Below, in pieces: positions 43,645 to 51,214 of a stretch of 64,000 nucleotides of DNA. This DNA comes from Bacteroidales bacterium (lineage in GTDB: Bacteria; Bacteroidota; Bacteroidia; Bacteroidales; P3), in NCBI GenBank assembly GCA_017934545.1, contig JAGBJI010000008.1:62001-126000 (forward strand), given 5' to 3'. Numbering within the stretch: position 1 is the stretch's first letter; each line of letters opens with the position of its first letter. The notes beneath the pieces are model-generated. The model was not told where the DNA came from. It did not search any database and saw only the letters and a list, made by a program, of their open reading frames with translations. Made by a program: the position numbers and the translations under genes.

Positions 43645-46482
43645 TTATTCAGCCCATTGTATTACCAAGTTTCTGTCGCCGTATGCGTCGTCCACTTTGC
43701 CGCATCCCGGCCAGTATTTGTCGTTGTAAGGCATTGGGAAGGCTGCCTGTTGTCTTGTATAAGGCAAATCCCATTGGTCAGCACATACAACCTGCATAGT
43801 GTGAGGGGCGTTCATCACAACGTTGTTATCCTTTTCGGCTTTGCCTTGCTCAATGTCGCTAATCTCACGGCGTATTTGAATCAATGCGTCGCACAAACGG
43901 TCTAATTCCGACAACGGTTCGCTTTCCGTAGGTTCTATCATCAATGTTCCGTGAACAGGGAACGCAACGGTAGGAGCGTGGAAACCATAGTCCATAAGAC
44001 GTTTTGCTATGTCGCCGCACTGTACACCCGAAGAAAGTGAGAATTGGTTGCAGTCAAGTATGAATTCATGGGCGCACATACCTTTGGCTCCAGTGTACAG
44101 GATATTGTATGTTTTTTCCAATCTTACCCTCATGTAGTTGGCATTAAGTATTGCATATTCCGTAGCCGATTTCAAACCGTCTTTGCCCAACAGACAAAGG
44201 TATGCATAGGATATAGGCAACAGCATAGCCGAACCGAAACCTGTAGCAGCCACTGCCGTACCTTTGCTGCCTCCGCAGTTCATTATATTGTGGTGCGGCA
44301 AATAGTCGGCAAGCATCTCTGTACATGCAATAGGACCAACTCCGGGGCCGCCGCCTCCGTGAGGCATTGCAAATGTTTTGTGCAGATTCATATGGCATAC
44401 GTCGGCTCCCATGTAACCGGGTCCCGTAAGACCGACCTGTGCATTCATGTTAGCACCGTCCATGTATACCAATCCGCCGTTGTCATGTATTATTTTGATT
44501 ATGTCAAGTATTCTTTCTTCAAATACTCCGTGGGTTGAAGGGTAAGTAATCATCAAACAAGACAAATTGTCTTTGTATTGTTCGGCTTTTTGTCTTAAAT
44601 CTTCAACGTCTATTTCGCCGTCCTGCGTTGATTTGACAACAACTATGGTCATTCCCGCCATAGCTGCCGAAGCAGGATTGGTACCGTGTGCCGAAGCAGG
44701 TATAAGACAAACCGTACGGTCGGCCATATTGTTGGCACGTTGGTAATTTCTTATCGTGGTCAAGCCTGCATATTCGCCCGCAGCACCGCTGTTAGGTTGG
44801 AAACTTACCTTGGCAAATCCCGTCAACTTACAAAGCATGTCGTTCATGTTCTGAATCATTTCGGCATAACCCTGTGTTTGGTCTGCAGGAGCGAAAGGAT
44901 GTATGTTTGCAAATTCCGCCCAAGTGAAAGGTATCATCTCCGTTGCGGCGTTAAGTTTCATCGTACACGAACCAAGCGGAATCATGGCACGGTTCAAAGA
45001 AAGGTCTTTTACTTCCAATTTCTTTAAATAACGCATCATCTCCGTTTCGCTGTGGTACAATGCGAACACTTTTTGTGTCAAATATTTGCTTGTACGCATC
45101 AAAGACGCAGGAATCACTTCGTTTTGCGGTTTGTCTTCAACGGCTTTGAACTGTTTGCCTGCAGCCAAAGCAAATACTTCCAATATATCGTTTATATCTT
45201 TTATTGACGTGGTTTCGTCCACTGCAATTGATACGGTGTTAGCGTCTATCAGATTGAAATTCATCTGACGGCTTAATGCCTGTTTGATAACTTCCGATGC
45301 GTTTACAGGGGTAGTAAAGCGTACAGTGTCAAAATAAACTGTGTTAAGTTGTTTGTAACCGTATTGTTCTGCCTGAACGGCAAGCAACATGGCAAGGTTG
45401 TGAATGTCCGAAGCAATGGCTTTTATGCCTTCAGGTCCGTGATATGCTGCATATTGACCCGAAACTATTGCCATCAACGCCGAAGCGGTGCATATGTTGC
45501 TCGTTGCTTTATCTCTTTTTATATGTTGTTCTCTTGTTTGCAAAGCCAAACGGAACGCAGGGTTGCCCTGTTTGTCAACAGTAAGACCTATTATTCTTCC
45601 CGGCATTTGACGTTTGAACTCTTCCGTACAAGCCATAAAGCCTGCCGACGGGCCGCCGAATCCCATAGGATTGCCGAAACGTTGCGATGTTCCCGTTACA
45701 CAGTCAGCACCCAATTCTCCAGGAGCAGTCAAAAGAGCCAATGACAACAAATCGCAAGCCATTGCCACTCTTACGCCCGATTGTTTAGCCGAAGCGATGA
45801 ATTGTTTGTAATCGTTTACCTGTCCGAAACAGTCAGGGTATTGAACTATTGCTCCGAAGAACGTATTGTCCAGCGTTATTTGACCGGCGTTGCCTACAAC
45901 AAGTTCAATGTTTTTAGGCAATGCTCTGGTTTTGATTACGTCCAAACATTGCGGGAATATGTTTTGGTCAACAAAGAACTTGTTTACATTGTCTTTTTGT
46001 TGCTGACGGCTTCTTGAGTAATAGAACATAAGCATGGCTTCTGCGTCTGCCGTTGCTTCGTCCAACAAAGAACAGTTAGCCAAAGGCATAGCGGTCATTG
46101 AAGCAATCAAAGTTTGGAAAGTAAACAATGCTTCCAATCTGCCTTGCGATATTTCTGCTTGGTAAGGAGTATAAGAAGTGTACCAGCCGGGGTTTTCCAA
46201 GATGTTTCTTTGCAAAACACCCGGAAGAATAGTTCCGTAAAAGCCCATACCGATGTAGGAACGGTATATTTTGTTTTTGGAAGCAAGGGCTTTGATGTGG
46301 CACATGTATTCAAATTCGTTCATTCCGTCGGGCAAATCCACGTCATTTTTCAAACGGATTTGAGCGGGAATAGTCTTGTCAATCAACTCGTCTATAGATT
46401 GAACACCTATAACTTTGAGCATTTTCTGTACGTCTTGGCTTTGAGGACCGTTGTGACGCACTGCAAAATTATTCGTTATCAT
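43645..46482 (-). CDS. gcvP: Glycine dehydrogenase (decarboxylating), P protein, single chain
   Basis: 945 residues, so the undivided form of the P protein with both halves in one chain. The PLP lysine is in CHMNLHKTFAMPHGGGGPG, with the glycine-rich loop next to it. Conserved segments include SYIGMGFYGTILP, GWYTSYTPYQAEISQGRLE and SCTMKLNAATEMIP. It decarboxylates glycine and passes the aminomethyl group to the H protein. The H, T and L proteins are not in the window. It faces kbl, with an element and terminators between them. Confidence 0.95.
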   Translation of the reverse strand: MITNNFAVRHNGPQSQDVQKMLKVIGVQSIDELIDKTIPAQIRLKNDVDLPDGMNEFEYMCHIKALASKNKIYRSYIGMGFYGTILPGVLQRNILENPGWYTSYTPYQAEISQGRLEALFTFQTLIASMTAMPLANCSLLDEATADAEAMLMFYYSRSRQQQKDNVNKFFVDQNIFPQCLDVIKTRALPKNIELVVGNAGQITLDNTFFGAIVQYPDCFGQVNDYKQFIASAKQSGVRVAMACDLLSLALLTAPGELGADCVTGTSQRFGNPMGFGGPSAGFMACTEEFKRQMPGRIIGLTVDKQGNPAFRLALQTREQHIKRDKATSNICTASALMAIVSGQYAAYHGPEGIKAIASDIHNLAMLLAVQAEQYGYKQLNTVYFDTVRFTTPVNASEVIKQALSRQMNFNLIDANTVSIAVDETTSIKDINDILEVFALAAGKQFKAVEDKPQNEVIPASLMRTSKYLTQKVFALYHSETEMMRYLKKLEVKDLSLNRAMIPLGSCTMKLNAATEMIPFTWAEFANIHPFAPADQTQGYAEMIQNMNDMLCKLTGFAKVSFQPNSGAAGEYAGLTTIRNYQRANNMADRTVCLIPASAHGTNPASAAMAGMTIVVVKSTQDGEIDVEDLRQKAEQYKDNLSCLMITYPSTHGVFEERILDIIKIIHDNGGLVYMDGANMNAQVGLTGPGYMGADVCHMNLHKTFAMPHGGGGPGVGPIACTEMLADYLPHHNIMNCGGSKGTAVAATGFGSAMLLPISYAYLCLLGKDGLKSATEYAILNANYMRVRLEKTYNILYTGAKGMCAHEFILDCNQFSLSSGVQCGDIAKRLMDYGFHAPTVAFPVHGTLMIEPTESEPLSELDRLCDALIQIRREISDIEQGKAEKDNNVVMNAPHTMQVVCADQWDLPYTRQQAAFPMPYNDKYWPGCGKVDDAYGDRNLVIQWAE

Positions 46483-46536
46483 TTATTAATATGGTTTTAT
46501 AAAATTAATTATTTTTCACGCCGATATTTTAGGGTG

Positions 46537-46544
46537 CAAAGATA
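46537..46544 (-). promoter_or_regulatory. -7 box (TATCTTTG, minus strand) for gcvP
   Basis: TAnnTTTG consensus read leftwards, 54 bp before the start codon. Confidence 0.68.
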
Positions 46545-46593
46545 TGAAAAAATTTATAAAGGCAAATATATCACCCCAGTATTTTTTTCTGTT

Positions 46594-46832
46594 ATACCAA
46601 AAAATCTTTACCGAAACTTCGTCCGAACGGCACGTTTATTACCCTGTTTCTGTAAAGTATTGATAATAAACGTTTAATATTAGCCGCTACACATCGCTAC
46701 ACTTATTTTCTATTAAAGATTTTTCATCAAAAAAAGTTTATATAAAAAAAGTGTAGCGATGTGTAGCGGCTTTATAATTGTTTGATAACTAATTATTTAA
46801 TAAAAATAGAAGTGTAGCGGATGTGTAGCGGC
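46594..46832 (+). repeat. Core-and-arm element, copy 3 (GTGTAGCG word), with left flank shared with copy 4
   Basis: A 34-bp flank at 46594-46627 (ATACCAAAAAATCTTTACCG onward) is identical to 50774-50807. The element proper has perfect 22-bp inverted arms (46683-46704 and 46749-46770) around the shared core. The direct pair GTGTAGCGG stands at 46811 and 46822, 40 bp after the right arm. The word GTGTAGCG occurs six times, counting both strands. It lies in the 765-bp gap 46483-47247. Confidence 0.88.
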
Positions 46833-46867
46833 AAAAAACTGATAAAAAAACAAATTCTGCAAAAATA

Positions 46868-47070
46868 GATTCAGAAAACAAAAAATCCTTTTCAGAAAAG
46901 AAAAAATTGTTTTCTGAAAAAAGATTTTTTAATTCAGAAAAGAAATTTTTTGGGACGGTTCAAAACTATATTTCAGACCGTCTAAAACTAACTTTTAAAC
47001 CGTCTAAAACTTCCTTTCAGACGGTCTGAAAAAATTTATTTTCTCAAAAGAAAAATTTTAATTCAGAAAA
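46868..47070. repeat. Longest phased palindrome array, 10 units
   Basis: Centres at 46873, 46894, 46915, 46936 (TTCAGAA/TTTTCTGAAAA type), about 46957, 46979, 47001, 47023 (GACGGT/AGACCGTCT type), then 47044 (TTTTCTCAAAA) and 47065 (TTCAGAA). The step is 21-22 bp across three different palindrome sequences, so the spacing is kept while the sequence changes. It ends about 140 bp before the higBA -7 box. Confidence 0.8.
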
Positions 47071-47212
47071 GAATTTTATAAGGCATTGCTTTAATAAAAA
47101 TGAAAATATTTTTTGGTTTTGTGTATTTTTATTTATGGCAAGGGAAATAGTTATAAAAAGTAATTGTTTTTAAATTTGTAATAAAAAGTTTTCGTATTTT
47201 GAAAACTTTTTA

Positions 47213-47220
47213 TAATTTTG
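47213..47220 (+). promoter_or_regulatory. -7 box (TAATTTTG) for higBA
   Basis: TAnnTTTG consensus, 27 bp before the higB start. Confidence 0.68.
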
Positions 47221-47247
47221 CGGAGTGAAAATCAAATATAATTACTA

Positions 47248-47574
47248 ATGATAACAATAATATTCAAAGATACGGACTTAAAGGAACTATACGAAACAGG
47301 CATTAATAAAAAGTATAAAAAATATTCAAAAGATGCATTGTTTTTGAAACGCTTGAGATTGGTTATCAATACTATTAAGGCACAGAACTGTACTGACGGA
47401 TTGTATAATATCAGTTTTCTACACTATGAACAACTGAAAGAAAATTTAAGCGGCTATTATTCTGTACGGATATTTAACAACAGAGTTGAGAGATTGATTT
47501 TTACGCAAAACGACAATAAAATAGAAATAACATTATTAGAATTGGACAATACGCATTATGGAAACAAGAAATAA
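47248..47574 (+). CDS. higB: HigB/RelE-family toxin
   Basis: 108 residues with the RelE-fold pattern of HigB: an N-terminal strand (ITIIFKDTDLKELYE), a lysine-rich helix with FLKRLRLVINTI, a loop with L-KENLSGYYSVRI, and the strand RLIFTQNDNKIEITLLELDNTHY-like end (about 82-104). HigB toxins cut mRNA on the ribosome. It is the first gene of the pair and overlaps the antitoxin gene by 17 bp, the toxin-first order typical of HigBA. Confidence 0.85.
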   Translation: MITIIFKDTDLKELYETGINKKYKKYSKDALFLKRLRLVINTIKAQNCTDGLYNISFLHYEQLKENLSGYYSVRIFNNRVERLIFTQNDNKIEITLLELDNTHYGNKK

Positions 47575-47977
47575 TTACGTTGTGGGATTGCAAGCAACAC
47601 ATCCGGGTGAGTTATTGGAGGCTGAACTTGAAGAAAGAGGCATAAAACAAAAGGATTTTGCCGCACAGATAGGTTTAACGCCTGCAAATCTGTCGTCGTT
47701 TATTCACGGACGGAGAAATTTGTCGGTATCTTTAGCGGAGAAGTTGGAAAAGGTTTTGAATATAGATGCAAAGGTGTGGTTAAATATGCAATCTAATTAC
47801 AACTATGACACAAAGATAATAGCACGGCGTGAAAAGAAGACTGCAAAAGGGAAAGATATAGCGTTGCAACCGTCTTATGCGGAAGAACTTTTGAATGTGT
47901 TAAACCGTTTATCAGACCAAATCGGAGTGTTGATAGCACAAAATCAAAACAATTCCCGCCCTACATATGTTCATTAA
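47558..47977 (+). CDS. higA: HigA-family antitoxin (XRE helix-turn-helix)
   Basis: 139 residues. ATHPGELLEAELEERGIKQK starts the HigA-type domain, followed by the helix-turn-helix AAQIGLTPANLSSFIHGRR and AEKLEKVLNIDAKVWLNMQ. It should neutralise HigB and repress the shared promoter. The C-terminal 40 residues form a likely helix ending in a polar tail. It follows the toxin with a 17-bp overlap. Confidence 0.88.
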   Translation: METRNNYVVGLQATHPGELLEAELEERGIKQKDFAAQIGLTPANLSSFIHGRRNLSVSLAEKLEKVLNIDAKVWLNMQSNYNYDTKIIARREKKTAKGKDIALQPSYAEELLNVLNRLSDQIGVLIAQNQNNSRPTYVH

Positions 47978-48069
47978 AGAAAAAGTGTCTTTACTTTCAA
48001 AAATCATTTGTTTATAAACGCAAGTAATCGTTGAAAAACTGATAAAAAATACAAATTCTGCAAAAATAG

Positions 48070-48121
48070 ATTCAGAAAACAAAAAATCCTTTTCAGAAAA
48101 GAAAAAATTGTTTTCTGAAAA
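48070..48121. repeat. Phased palindrome array of 3 units, truncated copy of the flank repeat
   Basis: Units centred at 48074, 48095 and 48116. The stretch 48031-48121 matches the segments after element copies 3 and 4 (46834-46920 and 51012-51100) almost base for base, but no core-and-arm element precedes it. It lies in the 300-bp gap 47978-48277; the rest is AT-rich without a gene. Confidence 0.72.
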
Positions 48122-48150
48122 GAGTACTAAAATTTTAAACAACATTAAAA

Positions 48151-48184
48151 AAATAAACGAGATTATTAATTACCTCGTTTATTT
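48151..48184. terminator. Bidirectional hairpin terminator
   Basis: Perfect 11-bp stem AAATAAACGAG (48151-48161) with CTCGTTTATTT (48174-48184). T-runs follow on both strands, so it may end higBA and the leftward gene at 48278. Confidence 0.65.
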
Positions 48185-48277
48185 TTCACCTCCAATTACT
48201 TTATTTTTGTAACCTTTTTCAATTATTTTTCGTATAAGAAAAAATAATAATTCTTATTTATTATTGAATTTATAATT

Positions 48278-48577
48278 TTATAATTCTATTTCATACTCTT
48301 TATCTGGATATATTTTATTTACCCATTTTCCTATTTTATCAGATAGGTCATCTATTTTATCTAATAAAAACAAGGGAGAACATAATATCAAAAAAAATAA
48401 TACAACTGAATAATACAAAAATTTATCTTTTTTATTTTCAAACTCTGGATGCAAAGCATCATATAATCTTTTTGCATCAATTTCTTCTACTATATCAGCA
48501 GCTGTCCTACTATCTTTATCTATGTTTTTAATATTATCTTTAGTCGTTGAATTATTAAAAATTTCTTTTAAATCCAT
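48278..48577 (-). CDS. Small membrane protein of unknown function
   Basis: 99 residues: a charged N-terminal half (KDNIKNIDKDSRTAADIVEE), one hydrophobic segment (about 54-72, YYSVVLFFLILCSPLFLL) and a charged tail. No known domain. Its start overlaps the end of the long upstream gene by 10 bp, so the two are probably co-translated. An immunity or accessory role for that gene is possible but only by position. Confidence 0.55.
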   Translation of the reverse strand: MDLKEIFNNSTTKDNIKNIDKDSRTAADIVEEIDAKRLYDALHPEFENKKDKFLYYSVVLFFLILCSPLFLLDKIDDLSDKIGKWVNKIYPDKEYEIEL

Positions 48578-49983
48578 AATAAATATCCTCCATATTTTTT
48601 GTTATTGAAATGGTATTCTAATGCTTTAAACACGTCATCGTCATCAAATGGTATTTTATTAGCGTTTTTTTCTATTGTTATAACGGGATTTTCATACTTA
48701 TGATATTTTTTAAGAAAAGGAATTGCTATTTTATCTTTAAAATCGGACGTTAACCATCTTTTTTTATAAGCTTCAGGTTCAAATTTATAGGCATCGGCAG
48801 TTCTATATGTACCTAAATCTCTTTCTGGTAAAGACCAACCTTCTTTTTTATACACCTCTTTAGCTATTTCATCTAAATCTTTTAATTTTACTGTACCTAT
48901 AATTTTATTATTTCCTGCAACATTTACAACGCTCATATTATTATAATCATACATAATTCTAGGTTGTATCGGTTCGTATATACCTTTTGTTACATCAAAA
49001 GGGGCATGAGTACCAGCAGAAACAATCATATTGTTTCCTTTAGCTGTTTTTTCTAAAATATTTTCACTCTCTATACTTTCTGGAATTATATCACTAACAT
49101 TATCCATTGCATATACATAAGTTTCGCCATATTTACCATTAAATCTATTTCTATAATTTTCACCAAAAGTTTCTTTTAAAAGCATATCTAACTCACTTCC
49201 GTCTTCAACAACACTAAACTTTTGAGGATTTAACCATGCTTTCCCCATAGTATTAGCACCAAGAATATTATCAGGTAAACTTCTAAAATAGTTATAATGG
49301 TCTATATTATTTTTAGAATTTAGCACATTCTCATCTACATCAAATATATTACCTGTGTTAGTACCTCTAATAATATCATCTTCTGTACGGTATATTTTAG
49401 GGAAGTGGTTAGGATTTCCCGTTAACGAATATTTTATAGTATCTTTAAGATAGTTTAAAGCGTTTTTTCTATCTGTAAGCAAATCACTTTTAAAAGCACT
49501 TCCGGGATTTGGACTAGTAGTGAATCTACCTACTGATAGCATTCCTCTTCTTACAATAGGTTCTTTAATACCACGGATATTTTCAATAATACTAGGAATC
49601 TTTTCAGCAATTCTATAAGCACTTGGAGCAAATTCTAAAGCACCTTGAAAATAATTACCTTTCATTATATCCCTTGCTCCCATCATTGTCCAATATGGTG
49701 TTGCGGTTATAGGTGCTACTCCTACCGTCCAATCTGTTACAGGTCGTATTGTTTCAATAGCGTTGTCAATATTTTGTTTAAAAGCTCTGTTTTGTCTGTC
49801 AAAATTGCCTGTATTGGGATTCTTAACATACGTAGTTTTAGGAAAAACAAAATCAGAAATTTTTTCTACAAGATTTCTGTCACCTTTCTTAAATAGATTT
49901 TGTAGATACTCTTCAGACCTATTTGATTGACTAATTGTTGGATTTACTTTATTTGTTACAGCAATATAATCTTTATAACTCAT
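48568..49983 (-). CDS. Distal part of a long accessory gene, out of frame with its 5' part at a G10 tract
   Basis: 471 codons from the first ATG (MSYKDYIAVTNKVNPTIS). The same frame stays open upstream through 28 further codons (RKQKETLTQEQKEYLSYQKN and on) to the ten-G tract at 50068-50077. With nine or twelve G it would be fused to the gene at 50000, giving about 709 residues. No known domain is recognised. It has a hydrophobic segment near 85-110 (VGVAPITATPYWTMMG). Codons are AT-rich and unlike the neighbouring core genes. It may be phage-derived or a secreted effector; unproven. Confidence 0.55.
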   Translation of the reverse strand: MSYKDYIAVTNKVNPTISQSNRSEEYLQNLFKKGDRNLVEKISDFVFPKTTYVKNPNTGNFDRQNRAFKQNIDNAIETIRPVTDWTVGVAPITATPYWTMMGARDIMKGNYFQGALEFAPSAYRIAEKIPSIIENIRGIKEPIVRRGMLSVGRFTTSPNPGSAFKSDLLTDRKNALNYLKDTIKYSLTGNPNHFPKIYRTEDDIIRGTNTGNIFDVDENVLNSKNNIDHYNYFRSLPDNILGANTMGKAWLNPQKFSVVEDGSELDMLLKETFGENYRNRFNGKYGETYVYAMDNVSDIIPESIESENILEKTAKGNNMIVSAGTHAPFDVTKGIYEPIQPRIMYDYNNMSVVNVAGNNKIIGTVKLKDLDEIAKEVYKKEGWSLPERDLGTYRTADAYKFEPEAYKKRWLTSDFKDKIAIPFLKKYHKYENPVITIEKNANKIPFDDDDVFKALEYHFNNKKYGGYLLWI

Positions 49984-49999
49984 AGGTTGTTTACCGTTA

Positions 50000-50698
50000 T
50001 CAGCAGCATTCTTTTGATACGATAAATATTCTTTTTGTTCCTGTGTTAATGTTTCTTTTTGTTTTCTCCCCCCCCCCTGTGTTATCAGTTTGTTTTTGTA
50101 TTTGTTTTGCTTGTTGTTTCAGTACCTGTTCTCTTGTGTAAGAGATAGGCTTCATTATTTCATTATATTGCTCTTCTGAAATCTCTTCTCCTGTATTATC
50201 GTTAACATAATACACTTGCAGTTGATTGTTATTGGTTCTTACTTTTTGAGTATAACCACCAGGACCAAACAAATTACCACCTTTGAAATAATGATTAAAA
50301 TCAGGGTAATAGTCTTTATAGTTATTACTAAACTGTTGGGCTTCGGGTACGGACATCTGAACGTAGTTATTATTACGGCGTGCAACGTCCCATGCGTCGT
50401 CACCGTAGTCAACAAGCATGTTGCAGAACTGTTTAGGTGTAGGCAGACCCACAGGGTTAGCCATAGGATTTTGCAGTTGCGGGAACAGGTACGCATTGTT
50501 GTCATCATCAGTGACGTATGACATCTTATGCGTTGACACCGTGCCGTCAGCGTTGTTGAGATAAGGACGGTTGTAGTCCTTTAAACGTTTGGCAAACTCC
50601 GCATCTGACGAGTTGACCTTGTTAACTGCACTCCTCGTGTTAAAGTCTTCCTTGATTTTGTTCAAGTCGTATATACCGTGTTTAACGTATATTCTCAT
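50000..50698 (-). CDS. Proximal part of the long accessory gene, truncated after a G10 tract
   Basis: 232 codons. Residues 1-210 look like real coding sequence, including NADGTVSTHKMSYVTDDDNN and AYLFPQLQN, a pattern that I associate with large virion-related proteins of Bacteroidales phages, though not firmly. After GGG at 208-210 the last 22 residues (EKTKRNINTG and on, ending KECC) look like frame-shifted sequence. The stop is 16 bp before the ATG of the distal part. In the state sequenced the full protein would not be made unless the ribosome or polymerase slips. Confidence 0.55.
   Translation of the reverse strand: MRIYVKHGIYDLNKIKEDFNTRSAVNKVNSSDAEFAKRLKDYNRPYLNNADGTVSTHKMSYVTDDDNNAYLFPQLQNPMANPVGLPTPKQFCNMLVDYGDDAWDVARRNNNYVQMSVPEAQQFSNNYKDYYPDFNHYFKGGNLFGPGGYTQKVRTNNNQLQVYYVNDNTGEEISEEQYNEIMKPISYTREQVLKQQAKQIQKQTDNTGGGEKTKRNINTGTKRIFIVSKECC
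50068..50077 (-). repeat. Ten-base G tract (C tract on the given strand), candidate phase switch
   Basis: Ten consecutive C on the plus strand, so G10 in the coding strand. Loss of one G (or gain of two) joins the frames of the two halves of the gene without a stop. Such tracts change length by slippage. A base-calling or assembly error in the tract would look the same. Confidence 0.75.
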
Positions 50699-50739
50699 AA
50701 TATCCGATTTCTCTTTTAAGGTCAGAGTGGACCGGATTG

Positions 50740-50747
50740 CAAAGTTA
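50740..50747 (-). promoter_or_regulatory. -7 box (TAACTTTG, minus strand) for the long accessory gene
   Basis: TAnnTTTG consensus read leftwards, 41 bp before the start at 50698. Confidence 0.68.
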
Positions 50748-50773
50748 CCATATTTTTATTTAATTTTTCCATC

Positions 50774-51012
50774 ATACCAAAAAATCTTTACCGAAACTTC
50801 GTCCGAAAAATATGTTTATCATCCTGTTTTTGTAAATCGTTGATAATTAGAATGTGATACACATGATACACATTGATACACTTATTTTCTATAAAAGATT
50901 TTTCATCAAAATAACTTTATATAAAAAATGTGTATCAATGTGTATCACCTTTGTAAAATATTGATAAATAATTGTTTGTGAAAAACAGATGTGTATCAGA
51001 AGTGTATCATTG
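50774..51012 (+). repeat. Core-and-arm element, copy 4 (GTGTATCA word), with left flank shared with copy 3
   Basis: Left flank 50774-50807 is identical to 46594-46627. Perfect 18-bp inverted arms at 50864-50881 and 50930-50947 surround the shared core. The left arm has a third word upstream (from 50855). The direct pair GTGTATCA is at 50991 and 51002. The word occurs seven times on both strands. It lies in the 516-bp gap 50699-51214. Confidence 0.88.
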
Positions 51013-51048
51013 AAAAACTGATAAAAAAAACAAATTCTGCAAAAATAG

Positions 51049-51100
51049 ATTCAGAAAACAAAAAATCCTTTTCAGAAAAGAAAAAATTGTTTTCTGAAAA
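51049..51100. repeat. Phased palindrome array of 3 units after element copy 4
   Basis: Units centred at 51053, 51074 and 51095 (21-bp step), nearly identical in sequence to 46868-46920 and 48070-48121. It stands about 50 bp upstream of the next -7 box. Confidence 0.75.
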
Positions 51101-51152
51101 GAGTTTTGAGAAAAAAACAATACAGGGGTATTGTCAGACAAATAATTTTTTA

Positions 51153-51160
51153 TAATTTTG
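51153..51160 (+). promoter_or_regulatory. -7 box (TAATTTTG) for the GlmU-like gene and lon
   Basis: TAnnTTTG consensus, 54 bp before the start at 51215. Confidence 0.68.
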
Positions 51161-51214
51161 TAGCCTGTTTGGTTTGTTGCAAACAGAATTTTTGGTTACG
51201 AATATATTACGGAA

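Noticed and set aside
46683-46832. Core-and-arm element as an insertion sequence
   Set aside because: It is only about 150 bp, has no coding capacity, and no target-site duplication could be seen; a non-autonomous element remains possible.
47912-48145. Minus-strand open frame with FSEK-like repeats
   Set aside because: Overlaps the end of higA and the array at 48070; repeat artefact.
50855-51010. Core-and-arm element as a plasmid origin
   Set aside because: The words resemble iterons in spacing, but no replication gene is near and several copies sit in one chromosome-like window.
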